64,000 nucleotides of DNA from an uncultured Alphaproteobacteria bacterium (GCA_902575965.1 CACGTM010000002.1:62001-126000), one strand, 5' to 3'; shown: positions 21,767 to 33,430, counted from the first letter of the stretch. The notes: generated from the sequence alone by a model not told the origin. Numbers and translations are program-made.

Positions 21767-22277
21767 ATTTATTCTTCAACCAATAGTTAAGGTTAATAGC
21801 TTTCAGTGGATAAGTAATTTTCCTTCGTCTTCTCAAGTATGTAAGAAATCTTTAGAACTTGTTTTTCCAACCATAATAAGAAGCCTAGAAAAAGAGCATG
21901 TAATAAATAAAAATAAAAGCGGTATGCTTGAGGTAAGTATTCTCCTTACAGATAACAAAAGAATCAGAGAATTAAATAACCATTTTTTGGGCAAGAATAA
22001 ACCAACAAATGTTTTAGCCTTTCCATCTGATATATCAAATATACCTAGTGAGACGGATCTCTTAGTTGGTGATATAATACTAGCTTGGGAAACAATCCGT
22101 AATGAGGCAAGAAGTGAGAAAAAAAGTTTAAGCAGCCATGTGTCCCATCTTCTAATCCATGGATTCCTGCATCTTTTAGGATATGATCACCAATCAGATA
22201 AAACTGCAAAGGATATGGAAAATTTAGAGATTGTGTGTTTAGAGATATTAAATATAAAGAGTCCCTATCATGAGTGA
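21759..22277 (+). CDS. ybeY: rRNA maturation RNase YbeY
   Basis: VSHLLIHGFLHLLGYDHQSDKTAKDME zinc motif; ATG at 21759 overlapping phoH stop preferred over 21705. Confidence 0.92.
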   Translation: MTEFILQPIVKVNSFQWISNFPSSSQVCKKSLELVFPTIIRSLEKEHVINKNKSGMLEVSILLTDNKRIRELNNHFLGKNKPTNVLAFPSDISNIPSETDLLVGDIILAWETIRNEARSEKKSLSSHVSHLLIHGFLHLLGYDHQSDKTAKDMENLEIVCLEILNIKSPYHE

Positions 22278-23188
22278 AGGTAAACATGAATCCAAATAAA
22301 AAGCCAAAAACGGAATTAAAATTCAATATTTTATCTAGATTATTTAGGCTTATTTTTTTTAGAAAAAATAGTGAACCAGACTCAGTTCGGGAAGCAATTG
22401 AAGAGCTAATTGAAGAACATCCAGAGTCACAAAGTATAATTGATGAGCAAGAACGAATACTTTTATCTAATGTTTTAAAACAAAGAAATGCATCAATTGA
22501 GCATATAATGGTCCCTAGGGCAGATATAGTAGCTACAAAAATAGAAGCACCTATAGATGAAACTGTAAAACTATTAGTAGAGCAAGGCCATTCCAGAATA
22601 CCGGTATATAGAGGAACACTAGATGATGTCGTTGGTATGGTGCATATCAAAGACCTGACAGGTCTTATTCTAGACAAAAATATTTCTGATAAAGATACTA
22701 TTTACCTCTCGAAGGTAATGAGAAGGGTTATTTTTTCGGCACCAAGTACGAGGGTTTTGGATCTACTGCTAGAAATGAGGATTAAAAGAACTCATATGGC
22801 TGTTGTTGTTGACGAGCATGGAGGAATAGATGGCTTAGTCACAATCGAGGACCTAGTGGAGCAAATAATTGGAGATATTGCTGATGAACATGATGATGAA
22901 AGCGAGCCCGAAATCATAAGAAAAAGTGATGGGACAATTTTAGCAGACGCCAGAGTAACTCTAGATGAATTTTCAAGTCAATTTGGTGATAATTTTTCAC
23001 CTGAAGAAAAAAATGAGCTGGATACTTTAGGGGGGGTCCTATTTAGACTTTGTGGAAGAGTGCCTAATATAGGTGAATTAATAACAAGCACAAATGGTTC
23101 TGAATTTGAAGTAATTGAAGCAGACCCAAGAAGAATCAGAAAGTTAAGGATTAGAAATCTCTCAGCAAAAAAAGAAAAAAAAGATTAA
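22274..23188 (+). CDS. CorC/HlyC-type hemolysin family protein (CBS pair plus CorC_HlyC domain)
   Basis: IMVPRADIVATK, HSRIPVYRGTLDDVVGMVHIKDL, VVDEHGGIDGLVTIEDLVEQIIGDI. Confidence 0.92.
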   Translation: MKVNMNPNKKPKTELKFNILSRLFRLIFFRKNSEPDSVREAIEELIEEHPESQSIIDEQERILLSNVLKQRNASIEHIMVPRADIVATKIEAPIDETVKLLVEQGHSRIPVYRGTLDDVVGMVHIKDLTGLILDKNISDKDTIYLSKVMRRVIFSAPSTRVLDLLLEMRIKRTHMAVVVDEHGGIDGLVTIEDLVEQIIGDIADEHDDESEPEIIRKSDGTILADARVTLDEFSSQFGDNFSPEEKNELDTLGGVLFRLCGRVPNIGELITSTNGSEFEVIEADPRRIRKLRIRNLSAKKEKKD

Positions 23189-24781
23189 ATGGCTTTTAAC
23201 ATAATTAAAAAGAGTATAACGCCTAATTTAATAACACAACTTTTCCTTTCTTTTTTCATAGGGAGTCTTTCAGTCCTAGCCATGCCTCCTTGGGGAGTAA
23301 TTTGGATAGTATGGTTTACGATTCCGTCATTCATTTTTCTTCTTGATTTTTCAAAAAGCTATAAAAGTGCCTTTTTTACTGCATGGTTTTTTGGGCTTGG
23401 TTATTTTGGGTTTAGTTTCTTTTGGATAACAAATGCATTTTATGTTGATGAAGAAATGTATGGTTTAATTGCAATTCCTTCAGTTTTAATCCTATCAGCA
23501 GGTTTTGCAGTTTACATAGCAATTATAGGCGTTTTTCTATACTCCTATCAGGTAGTTATATTAAAAAAGACTAATAACTCCCATGAAAGTGAAAATAAAT
23601 TAATTATTTCTTTATACAAACTGATTTTTTTTGCATCACTTTGGGCACTCATAGAATGGTTAAGAGGTTGGGCTTTTACAGGCTTTCCATGGAATCCCAT
23701 TGGTAGTATTTGGGCGAATATAACATATACATCTCAGTCAGTAAGTGTATTAGGAATATATGGTCTTTCACTTATTACAATCCTATCTGCTGCAAGTCCT
23801 TATTTATTTTTCCAAAAAAATGAGGCCAGCTCAATATCCAAACTTTTGTTAATTATTTCCTGCAATCTGCCTCTAGTTGCATTTAGCCTATGGGGTGCTA
23901 TTAGATTATATAATGTTGACGTTCAGTACGTTGATAATGTTAATTTTCGTCTAGTCCAACCAAACATTTCTCAAAAAGAGAAATGGGACCCTCAATTACG
24001 GAGAGAGCATATTGAAAAACTGATAAAAATGAGCAACAAGGATAACGATAAAATTACTCATTTGATATGGCCAGAAGCAGCTGTTACTTATGCATTAAAT
24101 AAAAATAAATTGTTGTTAGATTATATTCTACACTCAATTCCAAATAACACTAAACTTATAACAGGCTCACCAAGAATTGAAACTGGTCATAATACAAATT
24201 ACAATAGTCTTTATTTAATTAATAATGATGGAATTGAGCATGTTTACGACAAAGTGCATCTTGTTCCATTTGGTGAATATACACCCTCATTTGTTAATTT
24301 TTTTGGCCTTAATGGTCTTATTTATACCACAGGGGCGGGTTTTAAATCTGGCAAACATAGACTTCCCATTGTAACTAATAATTTACCATCATTTATGCCG
24401 ATAATATGTTATGAAGTAATTTTCTCTGGGGGTTTATTTGAGGTTAAGCACAATCCTTCATGGTTGCTTAATATCACAAATGATGCATGGTTTGGAAAAT
24501 CAAGTGGGCCTTACCAACACTTCGCAAACGTTAGGATGAGGTCTATTGAGCATGGCCTTCCATCAGTCCGGGTCGCAAACTCAGGGATTACAGCTGTTAT
24601 AGATGGTTATGGAAGAATCATTAAAAAAATTGATATGGACATTGATGGTACAATTGACACTGGCCTTCCTCATAAACTTTCTTCAACCTTATTTAATTAT
24701 TATAGACACTCATTATTTCTAGTCATATCACTATTATTAATTTTATCCGTTATAAGGTTTATAAAATATAAAAAATTATAG
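23189..24781 (+). CDS. lnt: Apolipoprotein N-acyltransferase
   Basis: Multi-TM N-terminus plus nitrilase domain with IWPEAA, YDKVHLVPFGEY, IICYEVIF. Confidence 0.93.
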   Translation: MAFNIIKKSITPNLITQLFLSFFIGSLSVLAMPPWGVIWIVWFTIPSFIFLLDFSKSYKSAFFTAWFFGLGYFGFSFFWITNAFYVDEEMYGLIAIPSVLILSAGFAVYIAIIGVFLYSYQVVILKKTNNSHESENKLIISLYKLIFFASLWALIEWLRGWAFTGFPWNPIGSIWANITYTSQSVSVLGIYGLSLITILSAASPYLFFQKNEASSISKLLLIISCNLPLVAFSLWGAIRLYNVDVQYVDNVNFRLVQPNISQKEKWDPQLRREHIEKLIKMSNKDNDKITHLIWPEAAVTYALNKNKLLLDYILHSIPNNTKLITGSPRIETGHNTNYNSLYLINNDGIEHVYDKVHLVPFGEYTPSFVNFFGLNGLIYTTGAGFKSGKHRLPIVTNNLPSFMPIICYEVIFSGGLFEVKHNPSWLLNITNDAWFGKSSGPYQHFANVRMRSIEHGLPSVRVANSGITAVIDGYGRIIKKIDMDIDGTIDTGLPHKLSSTLFNYYRHSLFLVISLLLILSVIRFIKYKKL

Positions 24782-24824
24782 TGTATTGACTTTAGAAGTA
24801 TTTTTTAGGTTATTTTATATTGAA

Positions 24825-24830
24825 TATAAT
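24825..24830 (+). promoter_or_regulatory. Candidate -10 element (TATAAT) upstream of metK, at the right edge of pseudo-palindrome TTATATTGAATATAA (24815-24829)
   Basis: Exact TATAAT ~58 nt upstream of the GTG start; weak -35; AT-rich background. Confidence 0.3.
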
Positions 24831-24887
24831 CTTGATCTATGAATACTGCAAATGACTGTTAATTTAAAATAGGATTAGGAGATACCT

Positions 24888-26048
24888 GTGACACTGTCCA
24901 ATTATATTTTTACAAGCGAATCAGTATCTGAAGGCCATCCAGATAAGGTCAGTGATAGAATATCTGATGAAATAGTTGATCTTTTTTTAAAACATGACTC
25001 TCAGTCAAGGGTAGCTGTAGAAACTCTTTGCACAACAAATAGGATCGTTCTTGCAGGGGAAGTGCGCGGCCCCAAAGAAGTTACAAATGAGATTATTGAA
25101 CAAACCGCAAGGAAAGCTGTAAAAGATATAGGTTATGAACAAGAAGGCTTTCATTGGGAAAATTTAGACATTGAATGTCATATTCATTCTCAGTCATCAG
25201 ATATAGCTATTGGTGTTGATGCGTCTGGAAATAAAGACGAAGGTGCAGGTGATCAGGGGATAATGTTCGGCTATGCAGTTAATGAAACACCTCAACTCAT
25301 GCCAGCCCCAATTGTTTACGCTCATAAGATACTTGAGTCACTTGCAAAAGCAAGGCATTCAGGACAAGCACCTTTTCTAGGACCTGACTCCAAAAGTCAG
25401 GTAAGCTTGGAATATGTAGATGGAAAACCCAAAACTGCAGAATCAGTTGTAGTTTCTACTCAACACCAGGATGGCGTTGAACAAAATCAGATTAGGGAAT
25501 TTGTTAAAACCCATGTTGAGAAAACACTTCCCAGTGATTGGATGTGTAAAGATAGCAATTTTTTTGTAAACCCAACTGGAAGATTTGTAATAGGTGGACC
25601 AGATGGTGATTGCGGATTAACAGGAAGAAAAATAATAGTTGATACTTATGGCGGTGCAGCCCCTCATGGTGGCGGAGCCTTTTCTGGAAAAGATCCCACC
25701 AAAGTTGACCGTTCAGCTGCATACGCTGCAAGATATATTGCAAAAAATATAGTGGCGGCAAAAATAGCTGACAGATGCCTCATTCAACTTTCATATGCTA
25801 TTGGAGTGTCTCGTCCATTATCTGTTTATATTGATACATATGGAACTGGTGAGGTAGATGAAGACAAATTATCGAAAACTATACAGGAGTTAATAGACCT
25901 TAGCCCCAGGGGGATTAGAAATCATTTAGACTTAAATCGACCAATATACTCACCTACGGCTGCATATGGGCATTTTGGAAGAAGCGCTGAAGAAGGATTC
26001 TCCTGGGAAAAAACTGATCTTGTGGATCAACTTCTATCTACCTTTTGA
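24888..26048 (+). CDS. metK: S-adenosylmethionine synthetase
   Basis: [55 protein letters not shown]. Confidence 0.97.
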   Translation: MTLSNYIFTSESVSEGHPDKVSDRISDEIVDLFLKHDSQSRVAVETLCTTNRIVLAGEVRGPKEVTNEIIEQTARKAVKDIGYEQEGFHWENLDIECHIHSQSSDIAIGVDASGNKDEGAGDQGIMFGYAVNETPQLMPAPIVYAHKILESLAKARHSGQAPFLGPDSKSQVSLEYVDGKPKTAESVVVSTQHQDGVEQNQIREFVKTHVEKTLPSDWMCKDSNFFVNPTGRFVIGGPDGDCGLTGRKIIVDTYGGAAPHGGGAFSGKDPTKVDRSAAYAARYIAKNIVAAKIADRCLIQLSYAIGVSRPLSVYIDTYGTGEVDEDKLSKTIQELIDLSPRGIRNHLDLNRPIYSPTAAYGHFGRSAEEGFSWEKTDLVDQLLSTF

Positions 26049-26743
26049 CCTATCAAGGGGATACTTATTTGATTTACGGAAGAAGAAGAGGAAAGGGAAA
26101 GAGAAATAAAAACCTTGAAATTATTAAATCGCAACTTCCCAAACACTCAATAAATTTACAAAATATTTCTAGAGCCTCAGACTTAAAGTCATATTTTTCT
26201 AATAGGGTAGAAGAAGTTTGGCTAGAAATTGGCTTCGGCTCCGGTGAGCATTTAACCTCAGTCTCAGAAGCTCACCCCAAAGTTGGGTTTTTAGGGATTG
26301 AAGTTTATGAAGATGGTATAGCAAAAACTTTAAAGCAGATCTCTAAATTAGGTATTTCGAATATAAAATTAATAAATGAAGACGCAAATAATATTATTTT
26401 TCTCTTACCGCCTAAAAGTATTACCAAAATTTTTTTATTATTTCCTGACCCATGGCCTAAAAAAAGGCATGCAAAGAGGAGATTCGTTAATACTGAAAAC
26501 CTTAACCAATTGGCAAGGATCATGCATAGTGGCGGTGAACTTTTATTTGCAACTGACCACAATGACTATCTTAGTTGGTCACTAGAACAATTCATGAGTA
26601 CAACTTTATTCAAAAGCGAGAATTTGGACCAAAATTCATGGAAAAATCAACCAAATGGTTGGTTTTCAACGCGTTATGAACAAAAGGCGATTGAGGCAGG
26701 AAGAAGCCCAAAATACCTAAAATTCCTTAAGAATGATATTTAA
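26045..26743 (+). CDS. trmB: tRNA (guanine46-N7)-methyltransferase
   Basis: [27 protein letters not shown]; overlaps metK stop. Confidence 0.93.
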   Translation: MTYQGDTYLIYGRRRGKGKRNKNLEIIKSQLPKHSINLQNISRASDLKSYFSNRVEEVWLEIGFGSGEHLTSVSEAHPKVGFLGIEVYEDGIAKTLKQISKLGISNIKLINEDANNIIFLLPPKSITKIFLLFPDPWPKKRHAKRRFVNTENLNQLARIMHSGGELLFATDHNDYLSWSLEQFMSTTLFKSENLDQNSWKNQPNGWFSTRYEQKAIEAGRSPKYLKFLKNDI

Positions 26744-26746
26744 ATC

Positions 26747-26775
26747 TTGCTAACATCTTAAAATAACACTATACG
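26747..26775 (+). promoter_or_regulatory. Candidate sigma70-like promoter TTGCTA-N17-TATACG for the rimP-nusA-infB operon
   Basis: Hexamers at 26747-26752 and 26770-26775 with a 17-bp spacer. Confidence 0.4.
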
Positions 26776-26808
26776 ATTAATAGTTTCACATTTTTGGTAA
26801 GTTTTAGG

Positions 26809-26833
26809 AGTGGGCCTTGAGCCCACTTTTTTT
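26809..26833 (+). terminator. Intrinsic terminator/attenuator hairpin in rimP leader
   Basis: AGTGGGC-CTTGA-GCCCACT perfect 7-bp stem followed by a 7-T tract; GC-rich against an AT-rich background. Confidence 0.8.
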
Positions 26834-26859
26834 GTAATGGGTAATAGTTTGATACGAAC

Positions 26860-27336
26860 TTGACGGAAAATTTAATTATGGAAAGACTCCAAGCTTTAGA
26901 AAATGAAGTAAGACCAATCCTTCAGGAATTTAATTACGACATTGTTAGAGCTGCCGTCATAAATGAAAGCGATAATATAATTTTGCAAATAATGATAGAT
27001 AAATTAGACTTTAAAGAAGTAAGTGTAAATGATTGTGCGTTTATAAGTAAGAAACTCTCTGTTTTATTTGATTATAAACCACCTCTAAAAGGGGCATATC
27101 GACTAGAAGTAAGTTCTCCCGGAACAGAAAGACCTTTAACTCGCTTCAGTGACTTCGAAATCTTCTCAGGAAGCATGGTAAATATTAAGGTAAGAAACGC
27201 GATAGATAATAAAAAAAATTTTAGTGGTGTACTTAAGGGTATTACAGAAAATAAAGAAGTTACAATCATTAGCAAAAAAAAAGAAATCAAATTACTTCTT
27301 GAGAACATCATCAAAGCTAATTTAGTTTTTAACTGA
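26860..27336 (+). CDS. rimP: Ribosome maturation factor RimP
   Basis: YRLEVSSPGTERPLTRFSDFEIFSG; upstream of nusA; TTG start assigned. Confidence 0.92.
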   Translation: MTENLIMERLQALENEVRPILQEFNYDIVRAAVINESDNIILQIMIDKLDFKEVSVNDCAFISKKLSVLFDYKPPLKGAYRLEVSSPGTERPLTRFSDFEIFSGSMVNIKVRNAIDNKKNFSGVLKGITENKEVTIISKKKEIKLLLENIIKANLVFN

Positions 27337-27377
27337 ATATAGATAAAGTTTTTTAATAATAATTAAGGGTAAAAATT

Positions 27378-28934
27378 ATGTCAGAAGACATAGCGATGAA
27401 TAGGCCAGAACTTATCCAGGTTGTAGATAATGTTGCAAGAGATAAGGCTATTGAGAGAGAAGAAGTATTTATGATTATGGAACAAGCAATACAAAAGGCA
27501 GGAAGGTCAAAATATGGACAAGAAAAAGATATTAGAGCCAGTATTGACAGAAAAACGGGTGAAATACGTTTAGCAAGATATTTAGAAGTGGTTGATGACA
27601 CTGGAATAATTGAAGATGAAAATACACAAATTTATCTAAAGAATGCAATAAAAAAACAAAAGGAGTTGGCTGTTGGGGAATTTTTAATTGATCCGTTGCC
27701 TCCTATTGATTTTGGAAGAATATCTTCGCAAATGGCAAAACAAGTAATTGTTCAAAGAGTTAGAGAAGCTGAAAGAGCCAGACAATATGAAGAATACAAA
27801 AGTAGAGCCGGTGAAATCGTAAATGGCCAAGTTAAAAGAGTTGAATTTGGCAATGTAGTTGTTGACCTTGGCAGGGCAGAAGCCATACTAAGACGTGATG
27901 AACTTATCCCGAGAGAGCATTTTAAAACTGGCGATAGAGTAAGAGCTTACATACTTGATGTTAGGGAAGAATTAAGAGGTCCTCAAATCTTTCTTTCTAG
28001 GACGTGTCCAGAATTTATGGGTATGCTTTTTTCACAGGAAGTACCTGAAATCTATGATGGAATTATTGATATTAAGGGTGTAGCTCGAGACCCTGGAAGT
28101 AGGGCAAAGATTGCTGTAATTTCTAAAGATAACTCCATTGACCCTGTAGGAGCCTGCGTTGGTATGCGAGGCAGTAGAGTTCAAGCTGTTGTAAATGAGC
28201 TTCAAGGAGAAAAAATTGATATTATTCAGTGGAATGATGATCCTGCAACATTTGTAGTAAACGCTCTAGCTCCGGCAGAAGTTTCAAAAGTAGTTTTAGA
28301 TGAGGACTCAGGAAGAATAGAAGTTGTTGTACCTGACGATCAATTGTCTCTTGCAATTGGCAGAAGAGGTCAAAACGTTAGGTTGGCCTCTCAATTGACT
28401 GGATGGGTAATAGATATTTTAACTGAAGATCAAGAGAGTGCTAGAAGGCAAGAAGAATTTCATACCAGAAGCCAAAATTTTATAGAGTCCCTTGATGTTG
28501 ATGAGGTAATAGCTCACCTTCTTGTTACAGAGGGGTTTACTTCTATCGAAGAAGTTGCGTTTGTCCCAAATGAAGAATTAATATCTATAGAAGGTTTTGA
28601 TGAGGAAATTGCGGCAGAATTAAAAGCAAGATCTCAAGCGTATCTAGACGAAGAGAGGACTAAATTAAACGAAAAACTATCAAAGCTTGATATTTCTGAT
28701 GACCTTAAAAATGCGCAAATTAACTATTTAGATATTAATCTAATAATTAGATTAGGGGAAAATGGCGTAAAAACATTGGACGATCTAGCAGATCTTGCAT
28801 CAGATGAACTTTTAGAGATTATTAATTCTGATAAGATTTCTCTTGATCATGCGAATGAAATAATAATGAAGGCAAGAGAACATTGGTTTGAAGAAGAGGA
28901 AGAGCACAACTCAGAAATACCCAAAAAAGATTAA
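27378..28934 (+). CDS. nusA: Transcription termination/antitermination factor NusA
   Basis: RDPGSRAKIAVIS, DPVGACVGMRGSRVQAVVNELQGEKIDII, AIGRRGQNVRLASQLTGW. Confidence 0.97.
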   Translation: MSEDIAMNRPELIQVVDNVARDKAIEREEVFMIMEQAIQKAGRSKYGQEKDIRASIDRKTGEIRLARYLEVVDDTGIIEDENTQIYLKNAIKKQKELAVGEFLIDPLPPIDFGRISSQMAKQVIVQRVREAERARQYEEYKSRAGEIVNGQVKRVEFGNVVVDLGRAEAILRRDELIPREHFKTGDRVRAYILDVREELRGPQIFLSRTCPEFMGMLFSQEVPEIYDGIIDIKGVARDPGSRAKIAVISKDNSIDPVGACVGMRGSRVQAVVNELQGEKIDIIQWNDDPATFVVNALAPAEVSKVVLDEDSGRIEVVVPDDQLSLAIGRRGQNVRLASQLTGWVIDILTEDQESARRQEEFHTRSQNFIESLDVDEVIAHLLVTEGFTSIEEVAFVPNEELISIEGFDEEIAAELKARSQAYLDEERTKLNEKLSKLDISDDLKNAQINYLDINLIIRLGENGVKTLDDLADLASDELLEIINSDKISLDHANEIIMKAREHWFEEEEEHNSEIPKKD

Positions 28935-29064
28935 AAAATTTATGTTAAATTAAAATCTTAACACTAAATTTGTTATATTCCCTTGAAATTAAAGGTTAGA
29001 ATATAGAAGATAAAAAGAGAAAAATGTTATAAGTTGTTATCTAAATAAAACTGAACAGGCTGTT

Positions 29065-31602
29065 ATGTCAAAGGAAGCAAAAAAACCTTTGTCCCTATCT
29101 AAGGGCAAACTAGAACTAAAGAAAACTGTTGAGACAGGTCAAGTTAGACAGACTTTCTCTCATGGCAGAAGCAAAGTTGTTCAAGTTGAGCGGAAAAGAA
29201 AACGGCAATTTGAAATCGGTGCCGATGGAAAAATTCAGGAAGTTAGCTCAAAAGCTGCTGGTCAAATTAGTAATCCTCTCAAAAATATTCAACCAGATAT
29301 AAATCAAGAAAAAGTTCGTAATGAAGAAACTGCACAAAGAATCAGAGTCCTTCAGCAAGCAACACAAGAACAAGAAGAAGCCAAAAAGGTTTCAGAGGAC
29401 ACCTCTAAAAATCTAGCTCCTAGCTCAGAAGAGATAAAAGAAGAGATCAACAATGAAACTAATAATGATTTAGAAATAAAGGCCGACAACTCTAAGAAAG
29501 AAATTTCTTCTGATCAAAAGCCCATTGATCAAATTATTTCGCCAACAGAACTTACTAAAGAAACAAAAGATTCAAAAAATACTAATGTTAAAGACAAAAC
29601 TAAAAATTATGTTGAAGATGAAGATGATGAGATAAAAGGAAGAAAACAAAACAAGCTTTCCCCTAAGCCCTCTCTATCTCCAAGAACTGAGAAGAGAAGA
29701 AGAACTGGCAAGCTAACAATCTCAGCGGCCCTTGAAGGAGAAGAGGATCAAGAAAGAGGAAGGTCTATTGCGGCCCTTAGGCGAGCTAGAGAAAAAGAAC
29801 GTAGAAAAATAATTCAACAAAACTCTTCTGGAGCGACAGAAAAAATAATTCGTGAGGTTACCCTCCCTGAATCAATTACCGTTCAAGAATTATCAAATAG
29901 GATGGCAGAAAGGTCTGGCAATGTCATTAAAACTTTAATGAATATGGGTGTTATCGCCAAAACTCACGAAATATTAGACGCTGATACCGCTGAGCTTGTT
30001 GCTCAAGAGTTTGGTCATAAAGTAAAACGTGTTAAAGATGATGATATACTGGAGGGTTTATCTTTTGATAGTAATTCAGATTCAGCTGTTAAAGAGCCTA
30101 GGCCACCAATCGTAACGATAATGGGCCATGTCGATCATGGTAAAACCTCACTCTTGGATGCTCTAAGGGAAACCAATATTGCATCTGGGGAAGCAGGAGG
30201 TATTACTCAGCACATTGGGGCGTACCAGATTAGAAATCAGAGTAACTCAAAAATTACCTTTATTGATACACCAGGACATGAAGCGTTTACTTCAATGCGT
30301 GCGAGGGGGGCAAAAATAACAGATATAGTTATTTTAGTTGTAGCTGCAGATGACGGCATTATGCCTCAAACAATTGAAGCAATTAAACACACTCAAGCTG
30401 CGAAGGTTCCCTTCATTATTGCAATTAATAAAATAGATAAACCCGATTCAAATACTACTAAAATTAAGCAAGACCTTCTTAATCATGAGATTGTTGTTGA
30501 GGAAATGGGCGGCGAGACTCTTTGTGTTGAAGTTTCTGCATCTAAAAAAACTAATCTAAAAGGTTTGGTTGAGGCAATCCAACTACAGGCAGAACTTCTA
30601 GACCTTAAGGCACCAAAAGAATGTAATGCGGAAGGTATAGTGATTGAATCCAAAGTAGAAAAAGGGAAGGGGTCAGTTTCAACTATATTAGTCAAAAGAG
30701 GTACTCTTAAGACTGGAGATATATTTGTGGCTGGTGCTGAATGGGGAAGAGTCAGGGCTTTAGTTAACGACCAAGGTGTGAAAGTAAAATCAGCACAGCC
30801 ATCGTCACCCGTAGAAGTTCAGGGTTTTAGTGGGACTCCTCAGGCAGGAGATGAGTTTATTGTTACTCAAGACGAAACTAAGGCAAAAGAAGTTGCAGAA
30901 TTCAGGGCTAGAAAAATAAAAAATCAATCTTCAATACCCGCCTCCAGTAATATGGAGCAAATGTTCGCAAAAATAAGTGAAGGAGAAACTGAAAAAGTTC
31001 CTCTATTAATTAAAGCAGATGCTCATGGTTCCGCCGAAGCAATCAGATCAGCATTAGAAAAAATTAAATCAGAAAAAATAGGCATAAATATTATACACTG
31101 CGCTGTAGGGCCTATTAATGAGTCAGACATAACACTCGCAATGGCTTCCAATGCGCTGATTATTGGTTTTAATGTACGTGCAAACAGGCAAGCAAAAGAA
31201 AATGCTGATAAAGACAATATTGAAGTTAGATATTATTCGATCATATATAACCTAGCAGATGATGTTAAGAATCTACTTCTTGGAAGGTTAAAGCCTCAAT
31301 ATAAAGAGAATTTTCTTGGTTATGCCGAAATTCTTGAGGTCTTTTATATCTCAAAAACTGGAAAAGTTGCAGGATGTAAGGTTACAGAAGGTATTATTAA
31401 AAAAGGTTGTAAGGTAAGATTACTTCGAGATGATGTGGTAATTCATGAAGGTGATCTATCACAACTAAAAAGATTCAAAGATGAAGTTAAAGAGGTCAGA
31501 GACGGAAATGAATGTGGAGCTGCCTTTTTAAATTATCAAGACTTACAAGTTAAAGATAGAATTGAATGTTTTGAACTAGAACAAATTGACTCTAAATTGT
31601 AA
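29065..31602 (+). CDS. infB: Translation initiation factor IF-2
   Basis: [47 protein letters not shown]. Confidence 0.98.
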   Translation: MSKEAKKPLSLSKGKLELKKTVETGQVRQTFSHGRSKVVQVERKRKRQFEIGADGKIQEVSSKAAGQISNPLKNIQPDINQEKVRNEETAQRIRVLQQATQEQEEAKKVSEDTSKNLAPSSEEIKEEINNETNNDLEIKADNSKKEISSDQKPIDQIISPTELTKETKDSKNTNVKDKTKNYVEDEDDEIKGRKQNKLSPKPSLSPRTEKRRRTGKLTISAALEGEEDQERGRSIAALRRAREKERRKIIQQNSSGATEKIIREVTLPESITVQELSNRMAERSGNVIKTLMNMGVIAKTHEILDADTAELVAQEFGHKVKRVKDDDILEGLSFDSNSDSAVKEPRPPIVTIMGHVDHGKTSLLDALRETNIASGEAGGITQHIGAYQIRNQSNSKITFIDTPGHEAFTSMRARGAKITDIVILVVAADDGIMPQTIEAIKHTQAAKVPFIIAINKIDKPDSNTTKIKQDLLNHEIVVEEMGGETLCVEVSASKKTNLKGLVEAIQLQAELLDLKAPKECNAEGIVIESKVEKGKGSVSTILVKRGTLKTGDIFVAGAEWGRVRALVNDQGVKVKSAQPSSPVEVQGFSGTPQAGDEFIVTQDETKAKEVAEFRARKIKNQSSIPASSNMEQMFAKISEGETEKVPLLIKADAHGSAEAIRSALEKIKSEKIGINIIHCAVGPINESDITLAMASNALIIGFNVRANRQAKENADKDNIEVRYYSIIYNLADDVKNLLLGRLKPQYKENFLGYAEILEVFYISKTGKVAGCKVTEGIIKKGCKVRLLRDDVVIHEGDLSQLKRFKDEVKEVRDGNECGAAFLNYQDLQVKDRIECFELEQIDSKL

Positions 31603-31643
31603 ATTAAAATTAATTTATCTTTAAAAATTAAATAGGTTTTGAA

Positions 31644-32033
31644 ATGAAAAAACGTTTACCGCGTGTACCTTCAAAGCGGCAAATACGTGTTGGGGAAATG
31701 TTGCGCCACACGATTGCAAGTATTTTAGAAAAGCACACTTTAATAAATGATAATTTAAAAGATGTATCGATAATAATTACTGAGGTTGATGCAAGCCCAG
31801 ATCTAAAAAATGCTAAAGTTTACACAACCCGTCTTGGTGGAGGAGATATGGATTTAGTTATAGATGGCCTTAATAAGATAAAATCTTTTTTAAGAAGAGA
31901 AATTGCTAAAAACATTCACTTAAAATTTACTCCGGAGCTGAAATTTTATGAAGACAAGACATTTGATGAGGCGAACCGTATTAATGAGCTTTTAAATCGA
32001 CCTGAAGTTTTAAGAGACCTAGAAAAAAAATAA
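31644..32033 (+). CDS. rbfA: Ribosome-binding factor A
   Basis: RQIRVGEMLRHTIASILEK, ITEVDASPDLKNAKVYTT, FTPELKFYED. Confidence 0.93.
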   Translation: MKKRLPRVPSKRQIRVGEMLRHTIASILEKHTLINDNLKDVSIIITEVDASPDLKNAKVYTTRLGGGDMDLVIDGLNKIKSFLRREIAKNIHLKFTPELKFYEDKTFDEANRINELLNRPEVLRDLEKK

Positions 32034-32052
32034 AAAATGGAAGATAAAAAAT

Positions 32053-32970
32053 TTGATTAGAACAATCAAAGACGGATGGCTCGTTGCAGACAAACCAAAG
32101 GATGTTACATCAGCAAAAGTAGTCTCAAAAATAAGAAAATTTCTAGATTTATCCAAAGTAGGTCATGCAGGAACTCTAGACCCTATCGCCACAGGAATTT
32201 TACCGATTGCGTTAGGTAATGGTACTAAGACTATTCAATTTCTTCAGAATCAAGTAAAAACTTATTTATTTGAAATAACTTGGGGAATATCGACAGATAC
32301 TGATGATCATGAAGGAAAAATAATTGCTCGTTCATCAAAAATCCCCTCATCAACAGAAATAAGAACTTGCTTAAAGAAATTTATTGGTGAGATAAAACAA
32401 GTACCACCAAAGTTTTCTGCTATTAAAGTAAACGGCAAAAGGGCTTATGAATTAGCTAGAAAAGGTGAATGCCCATCCCTTGCACCAAGAATTATAAAAA
32501 TTCTTCGATTCGAACATATTGAAGAAAATGACTCAGAAAGGTCTAGTTCTTTCATAGTTACTTGCGGCAAAGGAACATATATTCGCTCATTAGCAAGGGA
32601 TTTAGCAACCCAACTAAGTACCTTTGGCTATGTTTCCTCACTCAGGAGAACAGCTTATGGGCCATTTAGTGAAAAAATGGCGATTTCACTGGATAAAATT
32701 ATCTCCTTAGGGCATAAAGCGAAATGTTATAAATATGTATATCCTATTTCAATTGTGCTGGACGACATCCCGGCAGTTGAAATTAACAGTGGACAGGCTG
32801 ATTGTATAGCTCATGGGCAATCCGTCTCTATATATGATCTTAATGAAAGTTCAGAAAATACTGTTTTGTCTGAAGAAAAAGTAGTGAAGGTCATGCATAA
32901 AGACAATGTTATTGCTTTAGCAAAACTAGATAAAAGCAATCTAAAGCCTTTCCGCGTATTAAAACGCTAA
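32053..32970 (+). CDS. truB: tRNA pseudouridine55 synthase
   Basis: GWLVADKPKDVTSAKVV, VGHAGTLDPIATGILPIALG, KGTYIRSLARDLA. Confidence 0.95.
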   Translation: MIRTIKDGWLVADKPKDVTSAKVVSKIRKFLDLSKVGHAGTLDPIATGILPIALGNGTKTIQFLQNQVKTYLFEITWGISTDTDDHEGKIIARSSKIPSSTEIRTCLKKFIGEIKQVPPKFSAIKVNGKRAYELARKGECPSLAPRIIKILRFEHIEENDSERSSSFIVTCGKGTYIRSLARDLATQLSTFGYVSSLRRTAYGPFSEKMAISLDKIISLGHKAKCYKYVYPISIVLDDIPAVEINSGQADCIAHGQSVSIYDLNESSENTVLSEEKVVKVMHKDNVIALAKLDKSNLKPFRVLKR

Positions 32971-32988
32971 ATTAAATAAAAGGAGAGA

Positions 32989-33261
32989 TTGATGTCGATT
33001 ACCCCAGAGAAGAAGCAGGAATTAATTAAAAACTATTCCAAAAATGATAGTGATACTGGCTCACCAGAGGTTCAAGTTGCAATACTTAGTGAAAGGATCA
33101 AAAATTTAACAGAGCACCTTAAAGTTCACATCCATGATAATCACTCAAGAAGGGGGCTTCTTATGATGGTTGGTCAAAGAAGAAGAATGCTTGATTATCT
33201 AAGTAGCAAATCAAGAGAGCGTTACGAAGGTATTATTAAAAGCCTTGGTTTAAGAAAGTAA
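32989..33261 (+). CDS. rpsO: 30S ribosomal protein S15
   Basis: [48 protein letters not shown]; 90 aa. Confidence 0.97.
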   Translation: MMSITPEKKQELIKNYSKNDSDTGSPEVQVAILSERIKNLTEHLKVHIHDNHSRRGLLMMVGQRRRMLDYLSSKSRERYEGIIKSLGLRK

Positions 33262-33430
33262 CATCAAACCCTCATTTAATGAAATAAGAACAACCATATA
33301 AGGCAAATAAATTAGCTATATATAAATCCATTTTTACTTATTAAATTGTAGATACTAAATTTAATATAATGATTTATAAGTTTATTATTATCGTCCAAAG
33401 GCTAAATGCCAAGGAGAGGAAAAGTTTATA

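Noticed and set aside
22045-22677. 210-aa minus-strand ORF across ybeY and corC
   Set aside because: Antisense to two well-conserved genes; serine-rich low-complexity translation typical of shadow ORFs.
24782-24887. Possible SAM/SAH riboswitch upstream of metK
   Set aside because: The ~100-nt leader is AT-rich with only a short pseudo-palindrome; I could not recognise a known SAM or SAH aptamer pattern. A covariance-model (Infernal) search would decide.
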